A stretch of 64,000 bases of DNA from SAR116 cluster bacterium AG-321-A13 (GTDB taxonomy: Bacteria; Pseudomonadota; Alphaproteobacteria; Puniceispirillales; Marisalimonadaceae): NCBI GenBank assembly GCA_003283875.1, contig QBXD01000002.1:27008-91007 (forward strand). The letters are read 5' to 3'. Shown piece by piece: positions 35,977 to 44,598 of this stretch. The translations under genes and the position numbers were made by a program. How positions within the stretch are numbered: the first letter of the stretch is position 1; the number at the start of each line of letters is the position of its first letter. The notes below the pieces were generated by a model. It searched no databases and was not told the DNA's origin. It was given only the letters and a program-made list of their open reading frames with translations.

Positions 35977-36636
35977 ATGAAAGAAGTTATTATTGCACCT
36001 TCAATATTATCTGCTGATTTTGGTTCATTAGCAAATGATGTTAAAATGATTGATGAAGCTGGTGCTGATTGGATACACTTGGATGTAATGGATGGTCATT
36101 TTGTACCAAACCTTACTTTTGGCCCTCCAATTATTAAATCAATAAGACCATATTCTAAAAAACCTTTTGATGCACACCTCATGGTTACAAACCCAGATGA
36201 TTTATTAGAAGAATATGTGGCTGCTGGGGTTGATATGATCACTGTCCATAAGGAAGTTACTCCACATCTTGATAGAACTCTAACTAGAATTAGAAACTTA
36301 GGCTGTAAAGCTGGAGTTTCTATAAATCCAGGGACATCTCTTTCTGGATTGGAATTCTTGTTAGAAAAACTTGATTTAATACTTATTATGAGTGTTAACC
36401 CTGGATTTGGAGGTCAATCATTTATCAATTCTTCAATAGATAAAATTTCAGCTGTTAGAGACCTAGTTTCATGTAAACCTATAAATATTCAAATTGATGG
36501 AGGTGTAAACAATGTGATTGCACCTCAAGTAATTAAAGCAGGCGCTAATGTATTAGTTGCTGGATCTGCTGTTTTTTCAGGGTCTGATATTAAAAGTTAT
36601 CAAAAAAATATTGCTTCACTTCGTTGTAAAACATAA
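35977..36636 (+). CDS. rpe: ribulose-phosphate 3-epimerase
   Basis: A 219-residue TIM barrel interconverting ribulose-5-phosphate and xylulose-5-phosphate. The catalytic and metal-binding set is present: P-S-I-L-S-A-D-F at the N-terminus, H-L-D-V-M-D-G-H-F-V-P-N near residue 33-44, D-A-H-L-M, M-S-V-N-P-G-F-G-G-Q near 140, and I-D-G-G-V-N near 172. It sits 39 bases after gap and three bases before the phosphatase gene, matching the cbbE-cbbZ pair of Calvin operons in order. Confidence 0.95.
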   Translation: MKEVIIAPSILSADFGSLANDVKMIDEAGADWIHLDVMDGHFVPNLTFGPPIIKSIRPYSKKPFDAHLMVTNPDDLLEEYVAAGVDMITVHKEVTPHLDRTLTRIRNLGCKAGVSINPGTSLSGLEFLLEKLDLILIMSVNPGFGGQSFINSSIDKISAVRDLVSCKPINIQIDGGVNNVIAPQVIKAGANVLVAGSAVFSGSDIKSYQKNIASLRCKT

Positions 36637-36639
36637 ATT

Positions 36640-37317
36640 ATGGGGTGTCTCAATTATAATATAATTTTTGATTTAGATGGGACTCTAGTTCATTCAGTTC
36701 CAGATATGCATAATGCAATAAACAAAACTCTAACCCAATATAATTTAGCAAATATATCTGAACAGAAGCTACAAACTTTTGTTGGACAAGGCATGGTATC
36801 TTTATCCAAAAAAGTTGTAGATTATTGCGGCGGCCATGAAGAATTATATGAAACTGTCTTTAAAAGTTATAGACAGAATTATTCTGATGAGCCTTACAAA
36901 TATAGTACTCTAATGCCTGGAGTAATGAACGCTCTTAATTACTTTTACAGCCAAAAAATTCCGATGGGAATATGTACCAATAAAAGACAATTTGTTACTG
37001 AAAAACTAATTAAACAGATGAGTTTAGACAAATTTTTTGACGTTGTCATTGGAGCACAAGATAATATACCACTGAAGCCAGAACCTGACATGATTCAGTT
37101 AACAATTAATCAATTTAATTCAATCAAGGGCTCTTTTTTTATGGTAGGTGACACTTCTAATGATATAGATGCTGCTAAATCTGCAAATATTAGGTCTATT
37201 GCCGTTAATGGAGGTTATACACATGTTGATATAAATTCTCTAGGTGCAGATTATACTTTAGACACAATGGAAGAGATTATTGATCTTTTTAGGTCATTTA
37301 AATTGGGTCCCAACTAA
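36640..37317 (+). CDS. gph: phosphoglycolate phosphatase-like HAD hydrolase
   Basis: A 225-residue HAD-family phosphatase. Motif I is F-D-L-D-G-T-L-V-H-S with nucleophile D11 and acid D13, motif II is in G-I-C-T-N-K near residue 107, and motif III/IV is K-P-E-P-D then G-D-T-S-N-D-I-D-A-A-K near 167. Length and cap type fit Gph/CbbZ, which removes 2-phosphoglycolate arising from oxygenation by Rubisco or from DNA repair. It is the last gene of the sugar-phosphate cluster, and its end overlaps the convergent SDR gene by 20 bases. Confidence 0.88.
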   Translation: MGCLNYNIIFDLDGTLVHSVPDMHNAINKTLTQYNLANISEQKLQTFVGQGMVSLSKKVVDYCGGHEELYETVFKSYRQNYSDEPYKYSTLMPGVMNALNYFYSQKIPMGICTNKRQFVTEKLIKQMSLDKFFDVVIGAQDNIPLKPEPDMIQLTINQFNSIKGSFFMVGDTSNDIDAAKSANIRSIAVNGGYTHVDINSLGADYTLDTMEEIIDLFRSFKLGPN

Positions 37318-38218
37318 AGACATCACCACTCCTATCATTAGGTGTCATTGAGCTTCTAAGTGATGGATAAGCCCTCTCAGCTATTTCATGAGGGGTCCAG
37401 CCTGAATCAGAGTGGACACTTTTTACAGGTCTGTTTTGATTATATATAAAAAGTTCATTTAATCTTGCACTGAAAATTTGTCCAGTAACTTCTTTTGCAG
37501 CAGCAGATGCTAAGAAAACAGCTAAAGGAGCATTCTTTTCAGGAGTCATTTTTTTAAGCCTTTCGACTCTTTCTTTTTCAGACTCTGTAGTTGAAGGAAT
37601 TGAGTTTGTCATTCTGCTCCAAGCAAATGGAGCAATACAATTCGATCTGACATTGTATCTGCTCATATCCAATGCAATAGATTTTGATAACCCAGCAATA
37701 CCTAGTTTAGCAGCTGAATAATTAGCTTGACCAAAATTACCAATTAAACCAGATGTACTAGTCATATGAACATATGAGCCTGATTTTTGCTCACGGAAAT
37801 AAGGAGCAGCCGCTCGGCTAACGTAAAAACAACCATTTAAATGCACGTTAATAACACTTTCCCAGTCAGATGGTTCCATTTTATGAAAAATTGTATCTCT
37901 TAAAATACCCGCATTGTTAATAACAATATCAATTTTGCCAAATGTATCTATAGCCTTTTTAATGATCAATTGGGCACTTTCCCAAGTAGAAACACTCTCG
38001 TTACTAATAACTGCTTTACCTCCCTTTTGTGTAATTAACCCAGTAGTCTCTTCAGCGGGAGAATTTGAACCACCCTCACCAGTCAATGAAACTCCTATAT
38101 CATTTACAACTATAGATGTTCCTTCTGCAGCTAGTGCTAAAGCTATTTCTCGACCGATACCTCCACCTGCACCAGTTACAATAGCTACTTTATCCTTAAG
38201 TTCTAAATCAATACTCAT
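37298..38218 (-). CDS. short-chain dehydrogenase/reductase, multifunctional-enzyme-type
   Basis: A 306-residue SDR with the cofactor loop T-G-A-G-G-G-I-G-R near residue 15-23, the V-V-N-D-I-G-V-S extension, N-N-A-G, and the S-x(12)-Y-x(3)-K catalytic set in S-T-S-G-L through N-Y-S-A-A-K near residue 167. The long insert after V-N-D and the C-terminal tail (W-T-P-H-E-I-A-E-R-A) resemble the (3R)-hydroxyacyl-CoA dehydrogenase unit of eukaryotic peroxisomal type 2 multifunctional enzymes and bacterial steroid or fatty acid relatives. Substrate is likely a 3-hydroxyacyl-CoA, by family resemblance. It is a single gene with no obvious operon partner. Confidence 0.85.
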   Translation of the reverse strand: MSIDLELKDKVAIVTGAGGGIGREIALALAAEGTSIVVNDIGVSLTGEGGSNSPAEETTGLITQKGGKAVISNESVSTWESAQLIIKKAIDTFGKIDIVINNAGILRDTIFHKMEPSDWESVINVHLNGCFYVSRAAAPYFREQKSGSYVHMTSTSGLIGNFGQANYSAAKLGIAGLSKSIALDMSRYNVRSNCIAPFAWSRMTNSIPSTTESEKERVERLKKMTPEKNAPLAVFLASAAAKEVTGQIFSARLNELFIYNQNRPVKSVHSDSGWTPHEIAERAYPSLRSSMTPNDRSGDVFSWDPI

Positions 38219-38341
38219 GAGTTAAATTCCTAAATAGTTCAATATTTATAATATAAATTTTTAGTTATTAAGTCACCAAAATTATTTTGAATAACCTAAC
38301 TGTTGATAATAAGAATTTATATGATATTAACTAAGCAGAGT

Positions 38342-38418
38342 GGCCTCGTAGCTCATCTGGATAGAGCGCAAGATTCCTAATCTTGAGGTAACAGGTTCGA
38401 GTCCTGTCGAGGTCACCA
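38342..38418 (+). tRNA. tRNA-Arg (anticodon CCT)
   Basis: A complete cloverleaf with encoded CCA. Acceptor GGCCTCG pairs with CGAGGTC (one G-U). The anticodon stem CAAGA/TCTTG closes a TTCCTAA loop, giving anticodon CCT for AGG codons. The T arm ACAGG/CCTGT closes TTCGAGT. It lies alone in the gap between the SDR and a small secreted protein gene; no integrase or duplicated 3' end marks it as an attachment site. Confidence 0.95.
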
Positions 38419-38478
38419 TCATTCAATAAAATCAATGGTTTAATATTTAGTCTTTAAACAAACTTGTAAATTATTTCA

Positions 38479-38889
38479 TTAAAAATCTATGTTAATTCCA
38501 TAGAAAACAGAGTCTTTTTTAAATTCAAAATATGAAAATGGAGAATTATTGTAGATAATTTTATCATTAACTTTTGAAGGGTTCATTTGAAACGACTGTC
38601 CATTTCCAAAACTATAAATCATTTTATTTTTGGATTTAATTTTAAAAGTATGTTTTGAGCTTTTTGCATCGCTATTAGAATATCTATTTTTTGTTTCTAA
38701 CGATTTATTAGCTTTTCGATTTCCAAATGAGAAAAATGATTTTAAATATTTATTTATTTTATCATCATATTGATAATGATTAAAAAGTTTGTTGGCAAAT
38801 TTTTCAATATCGTTACCAAAAACGACAGAGGAGTTTGTTAAAAAAGTGGCCACTACTATAAATTTGACTAAGTTTGAATTTAGTATCAT
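38479..38889 (-). CDS. small hypothetical secreted protein
   Basis: A 136-residue protein with a clear signal peptide: hydrophobic V-K-F-I-V-V-A-T-F-L-T-N-S and cleavage near S-V-V-F-G before N-D-I-E (about residue 25). The mature part is rich in lysine, serine and asparagine, with F-G-N-R and Y-S-F-G-N-G-Q-S elements, and ends in a terminal phenylalanine (G-I-N-I-D-F), which could hint at an outer-membrane-type end but is too short for a barrel. I start at ATG 38889, with AGGGG upstream; an upstream TTG abuts it. No family is recognised. It is a single gene between tRNA-Arg and the dehalogenase-like gene. Confidence 0.6.
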   Translation of the reverse strand: MILNSNLVKFIVVATFLTNSSVVFGNDIEKFANKLFNHYQYDDKINKYLKSFFSFGNRKANKSLETKNRYSNSDAKSSKHTFKIKSKNKMIYSFGNGQSFQMNPSKVNDKIIYNNSPFSYFEFKKDSVFYGINIDF

Positions 38890-39095
38890 CAAAGTATAAC
38901 CCCTAATTTAATATCTATGCTATAAATTATTAATAATAAATAAATTTTAACAAGAGTCAAAAATTGGAAATTTATCAGTCTGTGATTGTATTAAAGTTTC
39001 TTATACTTATATCTAGATAGTAATAAAATTGCACTTTAATATCTAATGCTTATATTTTTAACATTTATACTCATATTCTGGACAACATAATAATT

Positions 39096-39980
39096 ATGGA
39101 TTTTTTTAATGATTTCAAAATATCTTTTGTAGAAATCAAAAGAGGTGCAATAAGATATAGAAAAGGTGGAAGTGGTCCTCCACTATTAATGTTACATGGT
39201 AATCCACAAACACATGCAATGTGGCATAAAGTTGCGCCAGCTGTTGTAAAGAATTTTACAGTAATTTGTCCCGATATTCCTGGTTATGGTAAATCATTCA
39301 AACCTAATTTATCAGAAAACCATAAAGAGTATTCAAAAGTCAGTATGGCTAATGACTTAATAGAATTTATGAAATTATTAGGTTTTACGTCTTTTTACAT
39401 AATTGCACACGATAGAGGAGCAAGAATAGCTCATCGCTTAGCTTTAGATTTTCCAGATAAAGTTTTAAAAATAATATTACTAGATATTATTCCTACCATT
39501 GAGCATTTTGAAAGAACAAACATGGATTTTGCAATGGGCTATTATCATTGGTTTTGGTTGGCGCAGAGAAATCCTATTCCTGAGTCTGTAATTAGTAAAG
39601 CGCCTGAAGAGTGGTTTTTTGCACATACATCAAGAGAAAAGAAGAAAAAAGATTTTTTTTCAAAAAAAGCTTTGAATGATTATATCGAATGTGTAAAAAA
39701 TCCAGAAACTATAAATGCAATATGTGAAGATTATAGAGCTGCTGCCTCAATTGACTTAATAGATGATAAAATAAGTAGAGAAAATAAAATTAAGATAAGT
39801 GTACCTATATTAGTTTTATGGGGCAAAAAAGGTAAGATTGGGCAATGGTATAAACCTTTATCGATTTGGAAAGAATATTGCTCTAACGAAGTAAAAGGGT
39901 ATGGAATTGACACAGGTCACTATTTAGCGGAAGAAAACCCTGAGGAAATCATTAAAAATATTAAAGAATTTTTAACATAG
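39096..39980 (+). CDS. haloacetate (fluoroacetate-type) dehalogenase-like alpha/beta hydrolase
   Basis: A 294-residue alpha/beta hydrolase carrying the full active-site pattern of fluoroacetate dehalogenases. The nucleophile D106 and R107, R110 lie in A-H-D-R-G-A-R, D130 follows in L-L-D-I-I-P-T, H151 and W152 lie in Y-Y-H-W-F-W-L-A-Q (halide pocket), Y213 in C-E-D-Y-R-A-A-A, and H275 in D-T-G-H-Y-L. From family knowledge these carry out hydrolytic removal of halide from 2-haloacids. Epoxide hydrolase relatives share the fold but not the H-W and D-Y-R-A pockets. It precedes an oligoendopeptidase gene by 26 bases. Whether it works on natural haloacids or another ester is not shown. Confidence 0.82.
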   Translation: MDFFNDFKISFVEIKRGAIRYRKGGSGPPLLMLHGNPQTHAMWHKVAPAVVKNFTVICPDIPGYGKSFKPNLSENHKEYSKVSMANDLIEFMKLLGFTSFYIIAHDRGARIAHRLALDFPDKVLKIILLDIIPTIEHFERTNMDFAMGYYHWFWLAQRNPIPESVISKAPEEWFFAHTSREKKKKDFFSKKALNDYIECVKNPETINAICEDYRAAASIDLIDDKISRENKIKISVPILVLWGKKGKIGQWYKPLSIWKEYCSNEVKGYGIDTGHYLAEENPEEIIKNIKEFLT

Positions 39981-40006
39981 ATAAGAATGAGGTTTTAAAT
40001 TTAAAA

Positions 40007-41797
40007 ATGAATGAAATTAAAATAAATGAAATGAATAATCACTTGCCAAATTGGGATCTTTCAGAAATATATAAGAATATCAAGGACCCAAATATTGCAA
40101 AAGATATAAAAGAAATTAAAGCGTTATCTGATGATTTCTTAACAAAATGGAAAGGGAAAATAAATAAACTAGGTGCGTCTGATTTTGTAATTTGTATAGA
40201 AAAGTATCAAGCAATAAACGAAGCTATCTACAAAATAGGAACGCACAGCAGCTTATTATTTGCCACAAATATGGAAGATCCTGAAATTACAAGATATAAT
40301 TCTTCCATTTCAGACCAAATAACTAAGATACTCTCTTCTTTAATTTTTTTCACATTAGAATTGTCAAAAATAGATGAAAATACAATTGACAAATGGATGA
40401 AAGATAAAAGTGCGCAAACATGGGAACCATTTCTAAAAATATTGAGAAAAAGAAATCCATATCTCTTAGACCCATTAGTAGAAGAAATTTTAATTGAAAA
40501 ATCTGCTACTGGAAGATCTGCTTGGGTTAGACTTTTTGATGAAACTTCAGCAGCTCTCCGCTTTCCTTTTAGAAAAGATTTGCTAAGTGAAGCTGAAATT
40601 CTAAATCTTCTATCTGATAAAGATCCAGAAAATAGAAAAATTGCAGGTAAATCTCTTTCAGACATTTTAGATAAAAATAAGCGTATATTCTCAATGATAC
40701 TGAATGTAATTTCCCGAGATAGATATATTGAAGATAACAAAAGAGGATTTCATAGGATAATGTCTTCTCGCAATTTGGATAATGATGTTGAAGATGAAGT
40801 GGTTGATGCACTTGTAAATACTGTCGATAAAGCAATGCCAAAGCTCACGCATAGATATTATAAATGGAAGGCTAAACAGTTTGGTAAAAGTAAGTTGGAA
40901 TGGTGGGATAGGAATGCTCCATTACCTCAAACATCAGACAAAACCATTAAATGGTTAGATGCTAAGAGTATTATTTTAGATTCTTTTTCTTCGTTTCATC
41001 CAAAAATTTCTAATTTGGCAGAATTATTTTTCAAAAAAAACTGGATAGATGCAAGTGTGAGGCAGGGTAAGGCATCAGGTGCTTTTGCACATCCATCAGT
41101 ACCTTCTTTACACCCTTATATTTTAGTTAACTACCAAGGTAAAATAAGAGATGTCATGACTTTGGCTCATGAATTAGGACACGGAGTACATCAAATCTTA
41201 GCAGCTAAAAATGGTTTGTTAATGGCCGAAACACCTTTAACGCTAGCAGAAACGGCGTCAGTTTTTGGTGAAATGTTAGTATTTAGAAAATTATTGGATG
41301 AAAGCTCAGTAGAACAAAAAAAACAATTATTAGCAGGTAAAATTGAAGATATGTTAAATACTGTTGCTAGACAAATTGGTTTTCATCAATTTGAAGTTAA
41401 ATTTCATGAAGCAAGAATAAAATCTGAATTAACACCCGATGAAATAAGTGATATTTGGATGGAAACTCAGAAACATGCCGTTGGACCATATGTTAACCTT
41501 AATAATGATTATAGAGTATTATGGGGCTATATCCCGCATTTTGTACATACACCATTTTACGTTTACGCATATGCATTTGGAGATGGTTTAGTTAATGCTC
41601 TTTGGTATGCCTATCAAAAAAGTGATAAAGATGAGTTTTCAAAAAAGTATATTGAGATGTTATCTTCAGGCGGGACAAAAAGTCATAATGATTTACTAAG
41701 ACCATTTAATTTAAGCGCTTATGAAGATAGTTTTTGGGATAAAGGCATTTCCATGATTACTAGTTTAATGGATGAGCTGGAGGCTTTACAAAACTAA
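40007..41797 (+). CDS. pepF: M3 family oligoendopeptidase F
   Basis: A 596-residue zinc metallopeptidase cutting short peptides in the cytoplasm. The zinc motif H-E-L-G-H-G-V-H-Q is at about residues 387-395, with the third ligand glutamate in L-A-E-T-A-S-V-F-G-E about 28 residues later. The mostly helical N-terminal domain and the C-terminal P-F-Y-V-Y-A-Y-A-F-G-D pattern fit PepF/M3B. Length is typical. It likely forms a short transcript with the upstream hydrolase and perhaps the AarF kinase gene 29 bases downstream. Confidence 0.92.
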   Translation: MNEIKINEMNNHLPNWDLSEIYKNIKDPNIAKDIKEIKALSDDFLTKWKGKINKLGASDFVICIEKYQAINEAIYKIGTHSSLLFATNMEDPEITRYNSSISDQITKILSSLIFFTLELSKIDENTIDKWMKDKSAQTWEPFLKILRKRNPYLLDPLVEEILIEKSATGRSAWVRLFDETSAALRFPFRKDLLSEAEILNLLSDKDPENRKIAGKSLSDILDKNKRIFSMILNVISRDRYIEDNKRGFHRIMSSRNLDNDVEDEVVDALVNTVDKAMPKLTHRYYKWKAKQFGKSKLEWWDRNAPLPQTSDKTIKWLDAKSIILDSFSSFHPKISNLAELFFKKNWIDASVRQGKASGAFAHPSVPSLHPYILVNYQGKIRDVMTLAHELGHGVHQILAAKNGLLMAETPLTLAETASVFGEMLVFRKLLDESSVEQKKQLLAGKIEDMLNTVARQIGFHQFEVKFHEARIKSELTPDEISDIWMETQKHAVGPYVNLNNDYRVLWGYIPHFVHTPFYVYAYAFGDGLVNALWYAYQKSDKDEFSKKYIEMLSSGGTKSHNDLLRPFNLSAYEDSFWDKGISMITSLMDELEALQN

Positions 41798-41826
41798 ATA
41801 ACAATTTCCATAGAGTTTTAACAATA

Positions 41827-43197
41827 ATGACAAACAAAAATAATTTTCGTGATGAACTAAGTTCCTCAATGACTGGAGGAAGACTTAGACGTTATGCAAA
41901 AGTTACCTCTGCAATGGGAGGGCTAGCAGCTAGGCTGGCTGGTGAAAAATATTTGGGAATAAAAATAGATAGGGAGCAACATGCTTCTGACTTAAGAGCG
42001 GCCCTTGGTGGATTAAAAGGACCTTTAATGAAAGTAGCTCAGATTTTAGCTACCATCCCTGATGCACTTCCTAAAGAATATGTCAATGAACTATCACATC
42101 TCCAAGCAGATGCACCATCAATGGGTTGGCTTTTTGTCAAAAGAAGAATGAAAGCTGAACTAGGTGAGAATTGGTTAACTAACTTTAAAGATTTTGATAA
42201 ACAAGCCTCTGCTGCTGCTTCACTTGGTCAAGTTCATTTCGCTAAAAGTATTGATGGAAAGGAACTGGCCTGTAAATTACAATACCCTGATATGGGTTCA
42301 GCAGTCCAAGCTGATTTAAAACAGCTGAAACTAATTTTTTCATTATATGAAAAGTATGACTCAGCTATATCAACTGAAGCCATACACGAAGAATTGTCTG
42401 ATCGATTAAAAGAAGAACTCGACTATTCACACGAAATTAAAAATTTAAAATTATATAGGCACATGTTATCAGACCATAGTGAAATCACTTTGCCAGATCC
42501 TATTGAAGACTTATCTACTAACAGACTTCTTACTATGACGAAGGTTCATGGTGTAAAAATTATGGACTTTATTGCTAATAATTCTGGAATAAAAATGAGA
42601 AATCAAGTTGCTATGAATATGTTTAAAGCTTGGTACATACCATTTTACAAATTTGGTGTTATTCACGGTGACCCGCATTTAGGAAATTATACAATTCGAC
42701 CTGATGGTGGTGTTAATCTAATGGATTTTGGATGTATAAGAATATTTAGACCTGACTTTGTTACAGGTGTAATTGAGTTATATAAAGCTCTTAGGGATGG
42801 AGATGAAGAACAGGCAGTTAACGCTTATAAGAGGTGGGGTTTTGAAAATCCCTCAAAAGAACTAATAAGTGTATTAAATATATGGGCTAATTTCATTTAT
42901 CAACCTTTATTAGAAGACAAAGTGAGATTAATTAATCCAAGTGAATCAGGTCAATATGGAAGAGAAACTGCAGAAAAAGTCCATGAAGAATTAAAAAAAA
43001 TAGGAGGTGTAAAGCCTCCTAGAGAATTTGTCTTAATGGATAGAGCTGCAGTTGGATTAGGCTCAGTTTTTATGCATTTAAAAGCAGAAGTTAATTGGTA
43101 TAGAATTTTCCATGATTTAGTTGGTAACTTTAATGAAGCAACATTAACCAAAAGACAACAACAGGCTATAAAAAAATCAGGTTTAGATAGTTCTTAA
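41827..43197 (+). CDS. ABC1/AarF family atypical protein kinase-like
   Basis: A 456-residue ABC1/ADCK-fold protein. It has the alanine-rich A-A-A-S-L-G-Q-V-H nucleotide loop near 139, the lysine in A-C-K-L-Q-Y-P, E-E-L-D-Y, and the catalytic H-G-D-P-H-L-G-N-Y and L-M-D-F-G segments near 280 and 300. The family's K-x-G-Q motif appears as M-K-V-A-Q near residue 64, a variant shared, as I recall, by an alphaproteobacterial branch and not clearly a defect. UbiB members assist ubiquinone synthesis as ATPases; this branch may have another lipid-related role. Ends three bases before the convergent pntB. Confidence 0.85.
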   Translation: MTNKNNFRDELSSSMTGGRLRRYAKVTSAMGGLAARLAGEKYLGIKIDREQHASDLRAALGGLKGPLMKVAQILATIPDALPKEYVNELSHLQADAPSMGWLFVKRRMKAELGENWLTNFKDFDKQASAAASLGQVHFAKSIDGKELACKLQYPDMGSAVQADLKQLKLIFSLYEKYDSAISTEAIHEELSDRLKEELDYSHEIKNLKLYRHMLSDHSEITLPDPIEDLSTNRLLTMTKVHGVKIMDFIANNSGIKMRNQVAMNMFKAWYIPFYKFGVIHGDPHLGNYTIRPDGGVNLMDFGCIRIFRPDFVTGVIELYKALRDGDEEQAVNAYKRWGFENPSKELISVLNIWANFIYQPLLEDKVRLINPSESGQYGRETAEKVHEELKKIGGVKPPREFVLMDRAAVGLGSVFMHLKAEVNWYRIFHDLVGNFNEATLTKRQQQAIKKSGLDSS

Positions 43198-43200
43198 TTA

Positions 43201-44583
43201 TCAATTAATATTTTGTAATATTGTGTCTAAAGATTTTTTTGCATCTCCATAAACCATTCTAGAATTTTCTTTAAAAAACAGAGGATTTTCTATGCCAGAA
43301 TATCCTTTTCCTTGTCCTCTTTTTGAAATAAAAACTTGTTTAGCTTTCCAAACTTCTAAAACGGGCATTCCTGCAATTGGACTATTTGGGTCCTCTTGTG
43401 CAGCCGGATTAACAATATCATTTGCTCCAAGTATCATTACAATGTCAGTTTCAGGAAAGTCAGAATTAATTTCATCCATTTCTAATACAATGTCATATGG
43501 TACTTTAGCTTCAGCAAGTAGAACATTCATGTGTCCTGGAAGACGACCTGCAACTGGATGAATTCCAAATCGAACTTCTTTCTTTTTCGCTCTTAATCTT
43601 GAAGTTAATTCAGAAACAGCGCTTTGTGCTTGCGCTACAGCCATCCCATAACCTGGAACAATTATTATTTTATTTGCTTCATTTAACGCAGATGCAACAG
43701 ATTCTATATCTATTGGTTTCATTTCGCCTTCTATATCCATAGCAGGTCCACTTGTATCACCCCATCCACCAAGAATAACAGACAGAAAATTTCTATTCAT
43801 TGCTTTGCACATTATATATGAAAGTATAGCCCCTGAAGACCCTACAAGAGCTCCAGTAACAATTAAAAGATCATTTCCTAGCATAAAACCAGTAGCAGCA
43901 GCAGCCCAACCAGAATATGAGTTAAGCATTGAGACCACAACTGGCATGTCTGCACCACCAATAGCGAGGACTAGATGCGCTCCTATAACAAAGGCAATAA
44001 TTGTCATTATGATTAATGTCCAGTTACTTTCATGATTTAGAAACATATAACCAAGAAATAAACATCCAAATAACATGGCTAAATTTAAAGCATGTCTACC
44101 AGGTAAGATTAGCGCCTTACCTGTAATAATTTCTGATAGTTTTCCGAAAGCTACAATAGATCCTGTAAAAGTAATTGCACCAATAAACACACCAATAAAA
44201 ACCTCAACGTTATGTATCGTTAGCTGAGATGAGGACATTTCTATATGTGGCAACATAGCTGAATTTATTCCAATAAAGACAGCTGCCAATCCTACAAAAG
44301 AATGAAGAGCAGCAACTAGTTGAGGCATACCTGTCATTTGAACTTTTTTAGCAACAATGGCTCCTATAAATGAGCCAATAACTATTGCACCAATTAACCA
44401 ATGAAGCCATTTTGTTAAAAAAACTTGATTACCAAAAATAGTTGCTGCTACAGCAATTACCATTCCTACTATGCCATACCATACAGCCCTTTTTGCTTTT
44501 TCTTGATTGCTTAAACCTCCTAAAGCAAGAATAAAAAGCACACTAGAAGTAATATATGAAGCAGTAAGTATTCCAATAGTCAT
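43201..44583 (-). CDS. pntB: NAD(P) transhydrogenase subunit beta
   Basis: A 460-residue subunit with about nine membrane helices in the N-terminal half and the NADP-binding domain III at the C-terminus. Domain III is marked by [14 protein letters not shown] near residue 310, [18 protein letters not shown], and [14 protein letters not shown]. Together with PntA it uses the proton gradient to make NADPH from NADH. It follows pntA by 15 bases. Confidence 0.95.
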   Translation of the reverse strand: MTIGILTASYITSSVLFILALGGLSNQEKAKRAVWYGIVGMVIAVAATIFGNQVFLTKWLHWLIGAIVIGSFIGAIVAKKVQMTGMPQLVAALHSFVGLAAVFIGINSAMLPHIEMSSSQLTIHNVEVFIGVFIGAITFTGSIVAFGKLSEIITGKALILPGRHALNLAMLFGCLFLGYMFLNHESNWTLIIMTIIAFVIGAHLVLAIGGADMPVVVSMLNSYSGWAAAATGFMLGNDLLIVTGALVGSSGAILSYIMCKAMNRNFLSVILGGWGDTSGPAMDIEGEMKPIDIESVASALNEANKIIIVPGYGMAVAQAQSAVSELTSRLRAKKKEVRFGIHPVAGRLPGHMNVLLAEAKVPYDIVLEMDEINSDFPETDIVMILGANDIVNPAAQEDPNSPIAGMPVLEVWKAKQVFISKRGQGKGYSGIENPLFFKENSRMVYGDAKKSLDTILQNIN

Positions 44584-44598
44584 TTTTAAATCCTCTAC

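Noticed and set aside
38342..38418. tRNA-Arg as an integration site for a mobile island
   Set aside because: No integrase, no repeat of the tRNA 3' end downstream, and base composition and gene content continue unchanged on both sides.
40228..40740. A 170-codon minus-strand frame inside pepF
   Set aside because: It lies entirely antisense to a clear M3 peptidase and has no motif of its own.
41827..43197. Inactive ABC1 kinase, because the K-x-G-Q motif reads K-V-A-Q
   Set aside because: The surrounding segment matches my recollection of an alphaproteobacterial branch that keeps this variant with all nucleotide-binding motifs intact, so it is not good evidence of lost function.
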